Positions 33,039 to 46,905 of a stretch of 64,000 nt of DNA are shown one piece after another (the first letter of the stretch is position 1; each line of letters starts with the position of its first letter). The stretch is from positions 184,001-248,000 of the forward strand of contig JAJEKV010000289.1 in assembly GCA_021234155.1 (NCBI GenBank), read 5' to 3'. The position numbers and the translations under genes were made by a program. The stretch is from Isoetes taiwanensis (Eukaryota; Streptophyta; Lycopodiopsida; Isoetales; Isoetaceae). The notes under the pieces were generated by a model. The model was not told where the DNA came from, did not search any database, and worked only from the letters and a program-made list of their open reading frames with translations.

Positions 33039-34110
33039 TGTAAAACAACTTACTCGACCAAAAAATCCAAAATTCTAACTTTAAAAAGGAATAATAATCA
33101 AGAGCTACGTCTCCAAATCTTGAATGTGACAACCAAATAAATGGATTAGACTCAGATTCCCAAATTGGAGATCATTCCAAACAAATATTATAGATGGCAA
33201 ATATGTGTAGGACGAGGAAGGTGATGCTGAACCAAAGTGTTGCGACTATTCATATCAAAGTTTTTATCATGTAGAGTATATTGGCCTATCATGTTAACAA
33301 GTGAAGTTATACGTTCTCAATTATAGCACCATGTAGCAAAAGTTCCTAGCTCAATTTGACAAGCTTAGCATAGTACATTGCAAATAACAATCAACAATAT
33401 CATGTAGAGCAACAAAGTACCAAAGTCGGTGACGTGAAATGTTTTTTACAAATGGGAAGAATGAGGACTATTGTTTAGGGCATAGAAACAGAATAGGATA
33501 ACTCCCAAGACACATTTTAAACACGGCACCAAATCAAACCTTCAGGTTTTTAATGTTATTGAACGAGACAACAAACCCACCAGAATTCTTTGCTTCTTGA
33601 TCACTTGATCGTGACCTGTCTAAAGTGTTCTCTTCTTTACAGCATCAAACCTTCACGTTTTTTAAGTTATTGAATGAGACAACAAATCCACCAGCATTCC
33701 AATGCTTCTTGATCACAATGATCACGACCTTGTGTCTGCTTCTTTAGCCTGGCCATTCGGGACCATGTTCTAAATGTAACTGGATTCTAAGATGCTCTAA
33801 ACTGATCTAATGTGTTTTGTCTTTACTTCTGACTCCAGCCAAGCAATATGGTCCAAACGTGAAGATTGGCACAATGTTTGGAACCAATTCAGGACAAAGT
33901 CGTCCTTTCTTTGAGTTACCTATCATATCATGTGAATAACCATTTTCATATCTTATTGCCACACTTGTCAGAACAGCCTCCAAAAAACTTCATACATTCA
34001 TCATAATGCTTATTTAATTAGCTAAGTGCTGCTATTTGCTTCTTTCACAAGCCCAGGAAAGAATATCATAGCGAATAAAACCGCTTTTTGCATTGAACTC
34101 GCCATAGATA
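31680..34110. other. No gene seen; upstream region of the ABCA gene
   Basis: An open frame of 176 codons at 32070-32600 (+) has no recognisable domain and is also open in part on the other strand; I do not support it as a gene. A pure poly(A) run lies at about 33,000-33,033. The last few hundred bases before 34113 may hold the ABCA promoter, but no clear TATA box was chosen. Confidence 0.5.
33000..33033 (+). repeat. Poly(A) tract
   Basis: About 34 uninterrupted A residues. It could be the tail of an old retroposed sequence lying to its left, but no body was recognised. Confidence 0.8.
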
Positions 34111-34112
34111 AT

Positions 34113-37100
34113 ATGAATATCCAGCTTGAGGGAAAAGCGTTCCTGCTTTTTGCAAGGCAATTCAAAGCTCTGTTTTACAAGAATGTATTGTTGTCTTGGA
34201 GAAACAAGGCGGCCACTTTAATGCAACTATCTTCTTCTTTCATCTTCATCTTCATTCTCTTTGTTGTAGATCAATCCATCCAGGCAATACGGAGAGAAAC
34301 TACTTTCTTTTCAAATTTGGCACATCCAAGTCCTCATATTGTTACCTCCATACCACCTTGTGAATCTGCTTACTACATAAAGTTACCTTGTTATGATTTT
34401 GTATGGAGTGGCAAATCCAGCAGCAAAGTAAGCACTATTGTTGGCAATATTATGAGGAACAATGCTGGGAGACCTATTCCTTTAGAAAAGGTATAATATT
34501 GGTCACCATTGAAATGGAAAATTTTCTGTGTTAATTTCTACCTGCTCCTGTCTTCACTAGAAGAGATGCAACAAGCTAATTCAAGGAAAAGCAATCTCGT
34601 TATTACCCTTATTTAGCTGGCCAAATGATAATTTTCACCCAACATATGATAACTTTTATGCAGGTTATTGGATTTGAGACTACAGATGATGTAGATGCAT
34701 GGTTACTTAATCATCCCATGTCTTGCCCCGGTGCTTTGCACTTTCAGGAATGGAATTCTTCAGTGATAGCATATGGAATTCAAATAAATTCTACAAGAAT
34801 GGAAAAGCGTGGCATCTATGAAGAATCAACCTTTAAGTTCCAATTACCCCTGCAAGCTGCTGCAGAAAGAGAAATAACAAGATTCCTTTTGGGAAGTCAA
34901 GGTATAAGATGCACCAAAGCCAAGAATCTTCTTTTATTAATCGAACAAAAACGTACTAATCATGTTTGTATTAAGCATTTGTCCCTTCTATCACTAGATG
35001 TGACAAAAGGGTTGATAATCAGTTGGTTTTATTGTTGCATCGTATCAGCCAGAAACATGTGATTAGCCCAATGTCTGCCTCAGCCTTGGTTGCAGCTGAC
35101 AACCATGAACATTTTCAGAGCATCATTAATGTCATAAATTTCTCCAAGAAAATGCAATTGGAAGACACGATGCATTATTCACTTTCCTAATTTTGCAGAA
35201 TCAGACTTGGAATGGAATGTATCGTTCATAGAATTTGCTCATCCGCCAATTAGAATGTATTCAACCTTTGCATCAGGAGGAGCTACATGTTTTCTAGCTG
35301 CAACCATGCTCGGATTTGTTATTCAATTAAAGAGCCTTACCACTGAAAAAGAGCTAAAGCTTAGGCAGGTATAGATTCCGTCACACAAGGATAGTTTTTT
35401 TAACATTGTTTGGTGGATTGAACTCGCTACTAAATATGCGTTCATGATGTAGCAAGTTATTAGTTCTATTTTATTTATTTAAACTTCTAACTTGCTTCCA
35501 ATTTATACAAGGCGATGTCAGTCATGGGTCTATTGGATTCTGTTTACTGGTCAACATGGCTTCTATGGGAGACTCTTCTAGCATCGGGAGCTTCAATGCT
35601 GCTAATCCTCTTTGGAATGATGTTCCAGTTTTCCTTTTTCCTCAATAATAATGTTGGGGTGCTGTTCTTCATGTTTTTCCTTTTCCAGTTTAACATGGTA
35701 CATACATTTCCTATCTTCATAGCTAATTCAAGCTGGCCATTTTACCTAACTGAAAGGATAGTTCAAATACACATCTACATGAAAAGGAAGTGAAAATGTT
35801 CGTGCAGGTGAGCTTTGCTTTCTTATGCTCAGCTTTCTTGGAAAAAGCATCTTCAGCGACCACTGTTGGCTTTTCTATCTTTTTAATAGGGTTCTTGACG
35901 CAGGTAAGAAAACATTGACAACCAACCATCATTGCCATGTTGTGTGCCTTCACTAAAATGTAACTTTTGATTTACTTTAGTTGGTGACAGGATTTGGCTT
36001 CCCATATGAGAAATCGTTTTCCAAGTTAGCTCAATGCATTTGGTCTTTCTTTCCTCCAAATTTACTTGCTATAGGTCTGAAATATCTAGGAGATGCAACG
36101 GCTACTGCTAAGGATAAAGGGATACATTGGGCAGGTCGTTTGGAATGCCCTACAAACAACCCTGATTGTGTCCTGACTATGGTTCTCTCCATGCTCCTCT
36201 CTTAGTCACAACCTGGCTTTTGTTATCACTTTCTTCTTCCATGCTCTAAAAATATACTTTGCCCATCTTACAGGTTGCAATATACAAGTGGCTTTTGTCA
36301 ACATTTTTTCTGTGGTTTATACTAGCAATATATTTGGACAAGAAACTCCCAGACATAGATTGCATTTGCAAGTACTGGATTGAATTGCTATATGCTTCAT
36401 ACTGGATAGGGAATCCAGATCCACAGATTGAAGGTTTCATAATTCCTCTTTGTTTCTTATCAACAGAAAAATTTTATATGATTGTAATCACCCATTTATG
36501 AATCAGGTAAAATCTCTAGATTTTCTGAAGATATGGATGAGGATGTGGCAGCTGAAGCAAAACTAGCAAAGCAACAACATGCTCTCGTTGATCATGACGG
36601 TGTCATACAAGTGCGAGATCTTGTTAAATCCTTCTCAAATATAAAAAAGGGCATAGGAGTGCGTGCTCGGCATCGAAATACTTATCATGCAGTCGACGTA
36701 CATTACATTATTGATCTGTAACAGAGTTTTGTAGCATTTTCTTACTAAATGCAAAACAGAAACCAGCATATTAGACAGAAGATTGCTTATCATCTAACCT
36801 TCAGAAGATTGTTGATTATTTAATCAGCAGCTAGGTCCAATTGCTTCTTGACAACTGAGATGATGGTAGAATTTTCATTCATAACTTGGTGATGGCAGGG
36901 AGTATCACTAAATATTGAACAGAATAAGCTGTTTTGCCTTCTTGGACCAAATGGAGCAGGAAAAACAACACTAATCAATTGTCTTACAGGAATCTTACCC
37001 ATAACATCCGGTGATGGTAAGCTCCTTGACCTAGTGAGAGAATGATGTACATATTGATATAAGCCTTTCCTGGGTCACCAATTGTAATAACTGTTCCTCA

Positions 37101-38753
37101 ACTGTAATCTGTCAGCATTGGTGTATCAAAATTCAGTCAGAAGTACAAGAGGCTTGTCTATTATCCGAAACATAATGGGTGTATGCCCTCAGGTAAAATG
37201 TTGCAGTCCTTTAACCCGTACTATTATATATTCCCTCCTCACAACATATTTGATAACATTTCATGGATTTGCAGTTTGACATCCTCTGGGATGCATTGAC
37301 TGGGCGTGAACATTTGCAATTATTTGGGAGCATTAAAGGGTTGTCACTGCATGAGATGGAGGCTGTATGAATACTTCCCTATTTCTTAGAAAATGGAATA
37401 AAAATGCTAAGCTGATAAGCTGTTAAATTCTCAACATAGCGCATTGAAGCCCTCCTGTCAAAGACAAAGCTGGTTCATGCTTCCAATACAAGAGCAGGAA
37501 GCTATAGTGGTGGAATGAAGCGAAGACTGAGCCTAGCTGTGGCTTTAATAGGAGACCCCAAAGTTGTTTATCTTGACGAACCAGTAAGTAGTTCTCGCCC
37601 ATTTTTCAAAGAGTCCACACCCATCTGTTTCCTTAAGCAAAAATATAGGCATCATTTCAAACTCCTCAATTGATAGGGTGGAAGAGATTGAGAGATAAGC
37701 CGTGACAGTAGGATTATGATAAAGATTTTAGTAAAACTTAACATATTAGCATAACAGATTCATGTTCTTATGCCTGCAGACAACAGGTCTGGATCCTGTT
37801 ACGCGAAGGCATGTTTGGGACATCATAGAGGATGCCAAACAAGGGCGAGCAGTAATTCTTACTACACATTCAATGGAGGAAGCAGACGTATTAGGTGATA
37901 GAATTGCTATAATGACCAGAGGAAGGTTGCAATGCCTTGGTACATCAATCCACTTGAAGTCAAAATTTGGTACAGGCTACATTGCAAGTATCAGTGTCGA
38001 CAACAAAAGGTCTGCTACTTCTCGGCAGCAAAAGAAAATTAAAGATCTGTTCAAACAGGTGTGAGATTAAGTCACAACCATCAGCAGCTTGTATAAATTG
38101 CTTTCTTTTAAGGACTGTTATGCAGGTTCTGAATGTTGAGCCCAAGGAGGAAGGTACTACATATCTGACATTCATCATTCCAAGATGCAAAGAGGGCCTG
38201 CTAGGGGTGCGTATATCAACGTTTATGTTTTTTTTAGTAGGAACTCCTTTGAAGAATATTTGCTTCCAAATTTTATCAATAACAGGAATTTTTCGAGAAT
38301 CTGGAAACGGCCAAACAAGAGCTTGGGATATCAGATATTCAATTGGGTCTGACTACTCTGGAAGATGTTTTCCTCAAAATATCAAGGACGGCAGAGCTTC
38401 AAGCCTCCTTGGCAAACAATCAGACAGAGGAGCTGACACTAGAGAATGACACGATCTTAAAGGTAAAAAACAAATGCTTTCATTTGGAACGAGCAAATAA
38501 GGTACCAATAGACATTAATGCAAAATGTTTGCAGGTACCTGTTGGGGCCCAATACGTTGCTGTACCCGATACAGAAACCGACGAACACCCCTGTGGATTT
38601 ATGGTAGAAGTTACTTGGCAACAAGATGAATCAGGAGTCCTGCGATTCTTCAAAAACACTGAACTTATACCAAGGCCCCCACATATTACACCAGAAGCTG
38701 TTGGAATTGTTGTTTCTGGTTCCGCCAGACCCACACTGCCTGTAAAAACTTGA
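34113..38753 (+). CDS. ABC transporter A family, half-size (ABCA2-like), 16 exons
   Basis: Exons: 34113-34490, 34664-34901, 35199-35368, 35512-35697, 35808-35903, 35981-36181, 36274-36433, 36507-36697, 36899-37016, 37116-37192, 37275-37364, 37440-37583, 37780-38058, 38126-38206, 38286-38462 and 38535-38753. All phases agree, giving about 934 aa, close to Arabidopsis ABCA2. One N-terminal membrane segment (about 32-50) is followed by a large loop with PCYDFVWSG. Five more spans follow, then a cytosolic ATPase: Walker A GPNGAGKTT (556-564), signature YSGGMKRRLS (about 657), Walker B VVYLDEP (D681, E682) and the H-loop His 713. All catalytic residues are present. ABCA proteins move lipids across membranes; the plant substrate is not shown here. 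The start MNIQLEGKAF was chosen because LFARQFKALFYKN follows directly, as in relatives. Confidence 0.93.
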
Positions 38754-38759
38754 ACGGGC

Positions 38760-39490
38760 ATTATTCTGATTGGCTGCATTAACACAATGTAACAATGTTG
38801 GTTTGTGGTCCCCTTTGTTAGCTAAGTAGAGCACAGGCTTGCTTTAGGGTTCTTTTTGTGCACATGGGTCGGTTTGAGAATGAATATGAAGTGCAAACTG
38901 TGAAAAATAATTCCATGAGAGAATTGGGCACAATCTTGATCACTTGAGAACTCAACTGGTTGAAATCACATAGAGAGATGAATAGTTGATCAATGCTTGG
39001 AATTCTAGTCGAAATCGTAGATTTGGTGAAAATAATCATGAAATATAGGATCATCAAGTAGTAGTATGTCATCAAGGCCTCCAAATAAATGTTACCCTCA
39101 TTTTAGAAGTTTAGAAAAACTAACATCTAACAAAATGCCTTACAAGTTTTCAATCACCAATTGGTAAAGAGAGGGCATTTTGGTAAATATAGTAATATCA
39201 TTCGTATAGCTTATCAAATTGGAAAGTTGTCGACATTTTTCGAATAAAAACATTATAACTTGTAGATTTTAACTCCAATTGAATTTTATTGTCACTAGAA
39301 AAATCTTACTCTCATCTACAATATCTAAGAAAGGGTACTAGCCTATTTTAATGATGATGAAAAAGTTATTGCAAGCAAAGCACCCTATTTTAAAGACATT
39401 TTGGTAATTTTGAAAACTTGTAGGGGCATTTTGGTTCTCCATTATAATTTCCTTGTAGTTATTCTATTTTATTTCATCCTTTTGATGGTT
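38760..39490. other. 3' flank of the ABCA gene; no gene seen
   Basis: AT-rich, no coding frame. Phrases such as ATTTTGGTAATTTTGAAAAC at about 39,400 resemble the hairpin element at 56.8-57.0 kb. Confidence 0.45.
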
Positions 39491-39494
39491 GGAA

Positions 39495-41128
39495 TACACC
39501 GCGAGCTAAATTTGGTTCAATGGCAGATGGATGACTTGGACTAGATTCAAAGCCATTATTAATGGAACCTCTTCTGACAAGGTTTTATTTAAACATATTG
39601 TTAGTTCCAACCTCAGTCTTCATAATGCTGTATCAGCTAGGATTGACTGGCAACACAGAGATAAGAATATCTACAAAGTTGCTAATGTTTACAAGTCTTT
39701 GGCCAAATCCAATCAATCATCTAAAGCTTGCCTCTATTGGAATCTCTCTGTTGACACTGGAAATGCTCTTTTTAGAAACGTGTGGAATTCTCACTGTGCT
39801 CCAAAATTTTCATACTTTATTTGGTTGCTTGCTAACAAAAGCATTCCAAACATGGAGACCTTGTCTAGACATCACCTGCTTGCTAATGATCCTAATAATT
39901 CTGCCATAAGTTCTTTATGTCCCTTGCAGTGTAATGGCATTGAGGATATTGAGCATATTTTTAATTGTCCTAAGATATCTAGTTTCTGGAATTGGTTTCA
40001 ACAGGTTTTCAACATCAGAAAGCAAGGGAGTATTGTTAGATTTATTATGTTTGATAACAAATTTAAAAATTCAATCTCCTTTATTGCTTTATGGAATGTC
40101 TGGAAACACAAAATAGATGTCGGCATGGGGGGCATAATCCTTCTCCTCTTTGGATCAAATGGCAAGTTATTTTTTATATTGAGCTCACTGCTACTGCACA
40201 CAAATACAGAAATTCTGGTCTTCAGCTAGATAACAATTGGTTTACAGTTGGGAATTTTACTGGCTTTTATGGTTCTTTTAAACTTTTCTGTAATCAATCA
40301 TTATCTAATATTGAACCCGTTGATGCTAGATTATCTGAGGAGCTGCAAGCACAAGTTTAATGTCGACCTTGATGACACTGAAGTTGACAAATACCAGTCA
40401 AGGAAATTATCTGTTCATAGAATCTGGGATTATAATATGTGGTCAGGATCAGTGAGGGGAAGATTAATCCAGTCTATTCAGCAAGTACAACAGAAAGAAA
40501 TCATATGGGGCAGTGAATTCTCAAAAGAAACATATCTCATGTTCATCCTCTTTTGGTTTCTGGAAAACAACAGTGCAAACATGACTGACCAGCAGTTTGA
40601 GTCTACAGGGAGTGCTACTATTATCATAGGAGCAGGCCAGATTGCTATGGTACCATGATCCACCTTATGTCCACTTGTAACTCGGACAGGCTTGTTGAGT
40701 TAGTCAATTGGGGAAACAATGGAAGACCTATCCTTCAGCCTCAATTTCGTGATTACTTCCACTTCCTTGACACCTATGACTTCTAATTTCTGTTTGCTCA
40801 TCTTATTTTGTCTTAGCTTTGTCCAGGTTCTTGGCCTTACAGTGACTGCAGAAAGCTTCAGGAACTTCTCTACTCTAAAACAAGTTGGATCTGGACGACT
40901 TGCTTGCAAAAATTCTCTGATGCCTTTGTCAGAGTTATTTTCTATTTTTGGACTTGTCTGTACATTGTGTATTTAGAGCTTAAACTATAGGCAATTTGCT
41001 ACTATTGGATTGAGTATTTTAAGCTCAATTCTATATTTTGATGATCATTCTCTATGATCATAACTTTATGTTTCTTTATTTTCCATAATTAATGACTAAA
41101 AAGCTTCACTCCTTCAAAAAAAAAAAAA
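39495..41128 (+). pseudogene. L1-type LINE, 3' part with zf-RVT domain and poly(A) tail
   Basis: The frame 39531-40130 matches the zinc-binding C-terminal module of plant L1 LINEs: a leading MTWTRFKAII, then KVANVYKSL, NSHCAPKFSYFIWLLANKSI, LCPLQCNGIEDIEHIFNCPK (the Cys/His box) and FWNWFQQVF. Broken frames follow to about 40,970 with RNase H-like remnants. The copy ends in TTCACTCCTTC followed by a short poly(A) run at about 41,117-41,128. It is 5'-truncated and dead. The L1-type endonuclease at 58.4-60.3 kb may belong to the same family. Confidence 0.75.
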
Positions 41129-41261
41129 TTGGATTTGCTGAGAATAAAGTTGGTTAGCTTTTGACTCTTGGCATGACAATTTTTAAGAAGCTGGATGTAA
41201 CTATCACTCATTTATTTTGGGATTCTGTCTGTTCCAAGATCATGCGACTTTGAGATTTTTT

Positions 41262-44210
41262 TAGGAAGGAAGGAAGGAAGTATATTTTAACGTCCACGAA
41301 GGCCAAACCGGCCTATGAGACGGTACATGCAATACACAGAGCAGATAAAAACCACACCGAAGATACAAATGCTACTATACAATGTGTCCCTACCACTGGG
41401 ATGAAAAAACCCCCACGTGGGAGGAAAAACCCTGGTAGTAGGCTCTCAGATCCCCTATCCCGTAATGGATACTCTGACGATGGAGACCTGCAAAATGTAG
41501 GACGCGAGACGTGCAACCATCGGCGATGCCAGCAAGTGATACACGGTGTCTCAGAGCATCTAAGATATTACACGATTTCACAGTTTATTAAACGTGTGCT
41601 GCTCGGATGTGCGTATATGCCGAACTTCCTGCAGCGCAAGAGCTCTCCATTTCTTCATAGATATATGTGCTTTCAAGTACTAGTGTGGGCCATGTTCCAG
41701 TGCTGGATTAACCCGCATGCGGTAATGCTCTGTTTTAGGCTTCGCAAGAGTGGCTGCATTCCACAGAGTGGTCAGCCGTTGTGGCCCTTGTGCCAATAAC
41801 AATGCCCTAGGGGGAAGACGATGTGCATTCATGCTATTGATCTTATGGAAATATGCAAGATGTCTGCTCATAGCGGAATGTTGCAGGGGCCAAAAACCAG
41901 TCTCTTATAGCAAAATCGGATAAGGCACCGTGTCTTTGACACCTTTATGCCAAAAAGGCCTTTTGCACCCTCTCTAGCTTATCCCAGGTGTTCTTACTAA
42001 TCGCTGGACCCCAGACCTCTACTCCGTAAAATATTACTGGTTCAACGAGCGCTCTGAACATGTGTGCTCTACGTGCCCAGTCACAGAGGTCTATTTTGTA
42101 GCAGCTATTCTGCATAGCATACATGGCTTTCCATCCCACGTTGACCCTTCTTTCCACATAGTCATCCCATAGCATGCTAGTAGAGAAGTCGATTCCCAGA
42201 TACTTGAAGGTCCTTACGACATCCACCTTTTGTTCTCTATAATAGAGATCTGGGATATCATGCTGCGATGAGAGGGTTGCTAGGAGCTTAGTTTTCTGCA
42301 GGTTCACCATCATTCCTGCTGTGTCATAGGACCCATTAAGAGCATCCAAATGTTGTTGCATACTCCTAGTTATATGGGACAACAAATCCACATCGCTGCA
42401 TAGAGCAATTGCTTTATACTGTATGCCTCTGGTAGCTGGGGGCCACCGCCCCCATGTTCTTGCATCCATGTCTTCAATTTGTGAATATAGAGACCAAAGA
42501 ATGTTGGGGATAACGGCCATCCCTATTTAAACCCTATGGTGCTAGCAACTCGTTGATCTGAGGCAGGCAATGCAGCATATATCCCATCATAGAGTCTGTA
42601 GATGACATTTTGTAAGTCTTGTGGGACATGCAGCTTCTGCAAACGCTGCCACAACAGGTCTCGCAGGACCGTATCATACGCAATCTTGAAATCTACAAAA
42701 CATCAATACAGGTCACGTCGCACATTGCGGTTAGCTTCCATACGGATTCTGAGAGCGAATATATGGTCGATTGTGGAGTGCGCAGGGCAAAACCTCGCCT
42801 GGCCAATTGCACGCACTCCAACTTCCTCAGCCCACTAAGTTAGCCTCTTCTCCACCACGCATGCTAAAAGTTTTGGAAGTAATGTACTGACCATGATCAT
42901 GCGGTAATTCGCTGAATCATCCCTATTACCTGTCTTATGGATGGGGGTAACCATCCACTCTTGCGGGAGGCCCTCCCTCCTGGTTAATTATCCCTGTCAG
43001 AGGCCCTAGCAAAGCTGGCCCACCCCATTTCAATAACTCAACTTGAAGAAGTCCATGCAATTAGCTAGGTATCTAAGGCCCTGTTGGATGTCCTCCTCAG
43101 TGAGGTGTAGCATTTCTCCTGTCTGATCTGGTACCCCAGCAGTCACTCCTGGGGGTTCATACAGCTCCTCCAAGTAATGCATCCACTAGTCAACATGCAC
43201 TGCTGATGTTCAGCAATGTACCTATGCTTTTTGGATCTCAAGAATGCTCTGTAGTCCTGAATGGCTTGTTGCCACAATTGTGGGTCTGAGACAAGGAGCA
43301 GCTGAGTCGTTAGAGCCTTGCAATCAGCGTCAAACTAGGGATTCTGAGGGAATTGCGTAGTGTCCCTTCGAGGGAGATCTCTCGCTGTAAAGCATGCACT
43401 GGCTACTGTGAGTAAGGCATTTACAAGCCACTCCCACTTATCATGTAATGTATAGAGGGCACAATCCCCTGCAGCTCATGTTCCAGCACAGACTCATATT
43501 CTGCTTGCTTTCGATAGTCGGGGGTGTATCTCAGCCCCTAATGATTTTATCTTGTGGCTACAATACTGAATGTCCCAAACCAAATTGACATAAAGTGGAT
43601 AGTGGTCTGACAAATCTCCTCATCTCATGTTCGTGTACCAATCAAGAAATCTCTGATCATGTCAAGTCCTATCGTTGAAGCGAGGAGATAGTTTACCACA
43701 CTGGCTCCACCATCACATCTATCGCTCTTGCAAGTAAAGCCCCCTGATTGCAGCCATCTGAGCATACCATTGCAGACTACCATGTCAAAGACCTGACAGA
43801 GTTGGAACAACTCCCTTCCCAAGGCTTTGATCACTGTATCCTGAGACTGTCTTGCATGCTGAGGTGCAGCCGTTTCAAGCTAAAGTAGGTCAAAATCAAC
43901 TTCTCCCTGGAAGGTGATTGACTGCAGTTGTGCAGTGCGAGCGTTGAAATCTCCTAACAAGAGCACATATCCTTGCTGGCGATATTGCTCTATGTCATCC
44001 TAAAACTCTCTAAGGCATTTGCAAATCTATGTCTACCTCATGGACCTGGTAGAACTTAGAGGTTGCATGGACATACAACAGCCTGCAATAAACAAGGGAC
44101 GACGCTGAGGCTCCAGTACTCTCGCCCACAGATAGTGGTTGAGCCTATCATCTTTGTGGAGTGAGACTATCATTGTTGTGCTCTTTACTTTATGTTTCAT
44201 AACATTCTAG
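41262..44210 (-). pseudogene. Near-full-length LINE of family A (endonuclease + reverse transcriptase)
   Basis: In minus order there is an apurinic-type endonuclease with YVLLLGDFNART (about 43,970-43,935) and DMVVCNGMLRW. A reverse transcriptase follows in broken frames: VDFKIAYDTV (about 42,690), GW.LSPT (about 42,520) and an open stretch 42520-41945 with HLDALNGSYDTAGMMVNLQK, FKYLGIDFSTSML, GWKAMYAMQNS and FRALVEPVIFYGVEVWGP. The 3' end has the family signature (CATAGGCCGGTTTGGCC, GTGGACGTTAAAATA) and a (CTTCC)n-like tail at 41,262-41,290. Many stops are present. The reverse transcriptase is about as similar to the LINE at 26.9 kb as copies of one family. Confidence 0.85.
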
Positions 44211-44214
44211 TGTA

Positions 44215-45600
44215 TTTCCTTGTACTTAACTTTATAAAGAAACTTAACTAGCAGTAAGGCGGGCTTAGGGCAAGGGTGGGGTAGTTATTAGGGGCCATGG
44301 TCTGATGGAACTTGATTACCACAACTTACATGTCATAAACTGTAATAAGTGCCATGAAATGCCTACTTTTGCACATTATTGTGCATATTGTGAAATTTGT
44401 GGGAAGAAGAAGGGTGGGGTGATATCAACTATAGTGGTTATTGGTTGCATATGAGCTCTTTGTCACGTCTTTACCTTCTGCCCCTTATATCTCATAAGGA
44501 TAATGTTATGTGTTATTAGGAGCATATATGCATTATGTAAATTGTAAAACAAAAACTACGACTAAGGTGGTTGTTGCAACTTACCATCTACATGACGATC
44601 AAATATGGATGCCTGCAAGTATGTACTAGGTTGAAAGCAATACAAAGATACTAATAGGTCCAATACATTTAATACAACATAAAGATTAATAAACGTGCAA
44701 TTTTTAGGTCGTTATTATTGCTTTTATCATAACTTCGATATCTCTCTCTCTCTAATGACTTCTCGCTATATTTTGGTGGCCCCTCCTTGTGGTTTGGTGT
44801 CCAGGCCTTTGGATTAGCAATTTGGGACATTTAGAGGACCGTCATATGCCCCTAAGGAATGCTGCCATAATGGACTTGCATTAATTCAACGATAACTGAT
44901 GACAATGTTGATTTGCGTTGCTAGACAAATCTTTTACTATGGATCTCATAAGATACAAGTATAGCATTTTTTAGTTGCCTAGGTGTCTCTTCTACCTTGT
45001 TTATCAGAAACAAACTGATGGGAAAACCGTCTATAAGATAATGAGAAAGGCAGGTTTCCAACTAGTAAATGGAACTCAAATCAGAGATTCTTAGAGTTTA
45101 TTTGTATATCTATTTTTTTTGCATGAAATTGTGTACATGAAATTGTCTGAGAAAAATCAATAACAAAAACACAATCGCAATTGCAGTATTGACATATGGA
45201 CTACATATAAAATCACGTAATGTGAAAGGAAATTAAGCAAAGAGAATTATTAACTCTAAAAATGGAAAAACATGGAAGTAGAATCTTTAGAACTGAATCC
45301 AAAGGCCATCTCTTGTTTGAATATGAATTCAAGTCTATGAAGAAAGTCTATTATCTCATTGAGAATATATGCAGCCCTTCAAAATAGAGCTGCAAAGCGT
45401 TACTAGATTATTACATAGTTATGAATCTTCATTTAATTTAACGATAAAATAGAATGCATATGGGTGCTTTTTTTTTTTTACCTACTCAAAAAATCATGTC
45501 GCGATATTGGTGCTGGAAAAGTGCGGATGCCCTTCATCTATTCCTTTCAATGAATGATGACTTTTCCCATCCAATTCATATGCTGCACCTTTAAAATCAT
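44215..45600. other. No gene seen; AT-rich
   Basis: No coding frame above noise. A T-run is at about 45,470-45,480. Confidence 0.5.
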
Positions 45601-45629
45601 GTTGTTTCAACATTTCTGGAAGCACAGCT

Positions 45630-46391
45630 ATGGTTCTTGATTACAAACACGAAGTCCTTGCTTTTGCGTCCAAGAATTATGTGCATTTGTATGTTGGCAG
45701 ATTGCTGACAGGCATGCAAGCGTTGATCAACAAGTCGGAACGATTTCTGGAGTGTTGTTCTCAATTTGTAGAAAGTTATCATGAAGAATTACCTTCACAA
45801 AGTGAAGTTGCGACCCGCATTTTATTACGTACATTAATCTTTAGATCACATGCAACAATGGACAAATCTTGCAATACTTATTGACTTTGGATTTCGCAAG
45901 AAATGAAGAAACTGCAAATGAAGTCAAAAATTCAGATCAAGAGTTTCATCAGGAAGATAAAAGTGAAAGTAATCCTTGTTAAATGCTTCTGCTATTAAAT
46001 TACTATATTTTTTGTTCAAGATTATTGATTGTAAACATATAATGCTTTCAGAGGAACAAAATTCATTCAATGGTGCTGCTTCAGTTGGCTTGTCAATACT
46101 TGATGATTTAATAGACTTTGAACATGATTTTATCATGTAGAGTATGCATCTAACTAGTACAGTCAATTCAAATTTGTTAATTGGTTTAACAAAGTAAATT
46201 GATATGTTAAAGAGGAACAACCTAGTTGAGCTCTCTAAAAGTGTGCAAGGTCATATTATGGATCGTTTGCATCAAAGCACATCCATTTATACTTAGGAAG
46301 TATTGGAGTTTAAAGGAAATGAGCTGAAAGAAAAGAAGAAGCCAAAAGTAAAAGCTGCAAAAGGCAAAGGACCTGGCAACGATTATCCTTG
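45630..46391 (+). CDS. 3' end of an unrecognised gene or gene fragment
   Basis: The frame 45630-45884 (MVLDYKHEVLAFASKNYVH, RLLTGMQALINKSERFLECC, LPSQSEVATRILLRTLIF) looks like a helical protein segment with normal codon use. A later exon starts after TTAG at about 46,296 (EVLEFKGNELKEKKKPKVKA) and ends AKGKGPGNDYP with a TGA at 46,389-46,391. It gives a basic tail. Intervening frames are broken or belong to introns not resolved here. I do not recognise the family. It may be a transposed fragment of a larger gene, since no 5' end is visible and the AT-rich upstream lacks exons. Confidence 0.35.
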
Positions 46392-46479
46392 ATTCATATT
46401 GCAAATATTGTAAATAGATATTCAATTCATATGTGAATCGTGGGATTACATTTTCAGTTCATATTGAATTGAATTATTT

Positions 46480-46905
46480 TGCACGTACAAAATCAACACC
46501 ATATAGTATTCCGCTTGAAATCTTATAGTATTTTGTGAATCTTGTTATACAGTATAGCAACTTTTGTACTTGCATACCCCACAAACGAGGAACTTTACGT
46601 ACGGTGTAGATTAAGGAATAAGGGGTGAATATGCCTATCCAACAGCTCTCGTTGCCCTACGTCACCCCCCGTGTGAATATGCACCCAAACCAAAGGGGGT
46701 TTAAGGGGGATTTTAATTTAAATGTGTTGGACCCAATGGTTGTGTTAATTAATGTTAATGGTAGTTATGTGTTGGTTGTTAATGTCAATGGTTGTTATAT
46801 GTTGGTTGTTATGTGTTGGGGGATTTAATTTTTATATGTTGGATGTTAATGGTTTGTGTTGCAAAAAAAATTTTTTGGCCCCTTCGGGGCCTTAGGGACG
46901 CCGAC
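46480..46905. mobile_element. Inverted-repeat element, one-armed copy 2 (reverse orientation)
   Basis: It is the reverse complement of the middle and one arm of the element at 24.66-25.1 kb: TTTACGTACGGTGTAGATTA, GTGAATATGCCTATCCAACA, CACCCCCCGTGTGAATATGC and CCAAACCAAAGGGGGTTT. A GTTGGTTGTTAATG-type simple repeat (46,740-46,830) follows, then the stem GGCCCCTTCGGGGCC (about 46,879). The left arm is missing, so this copy is truncated at about 46,485. Confidence 0.75.
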
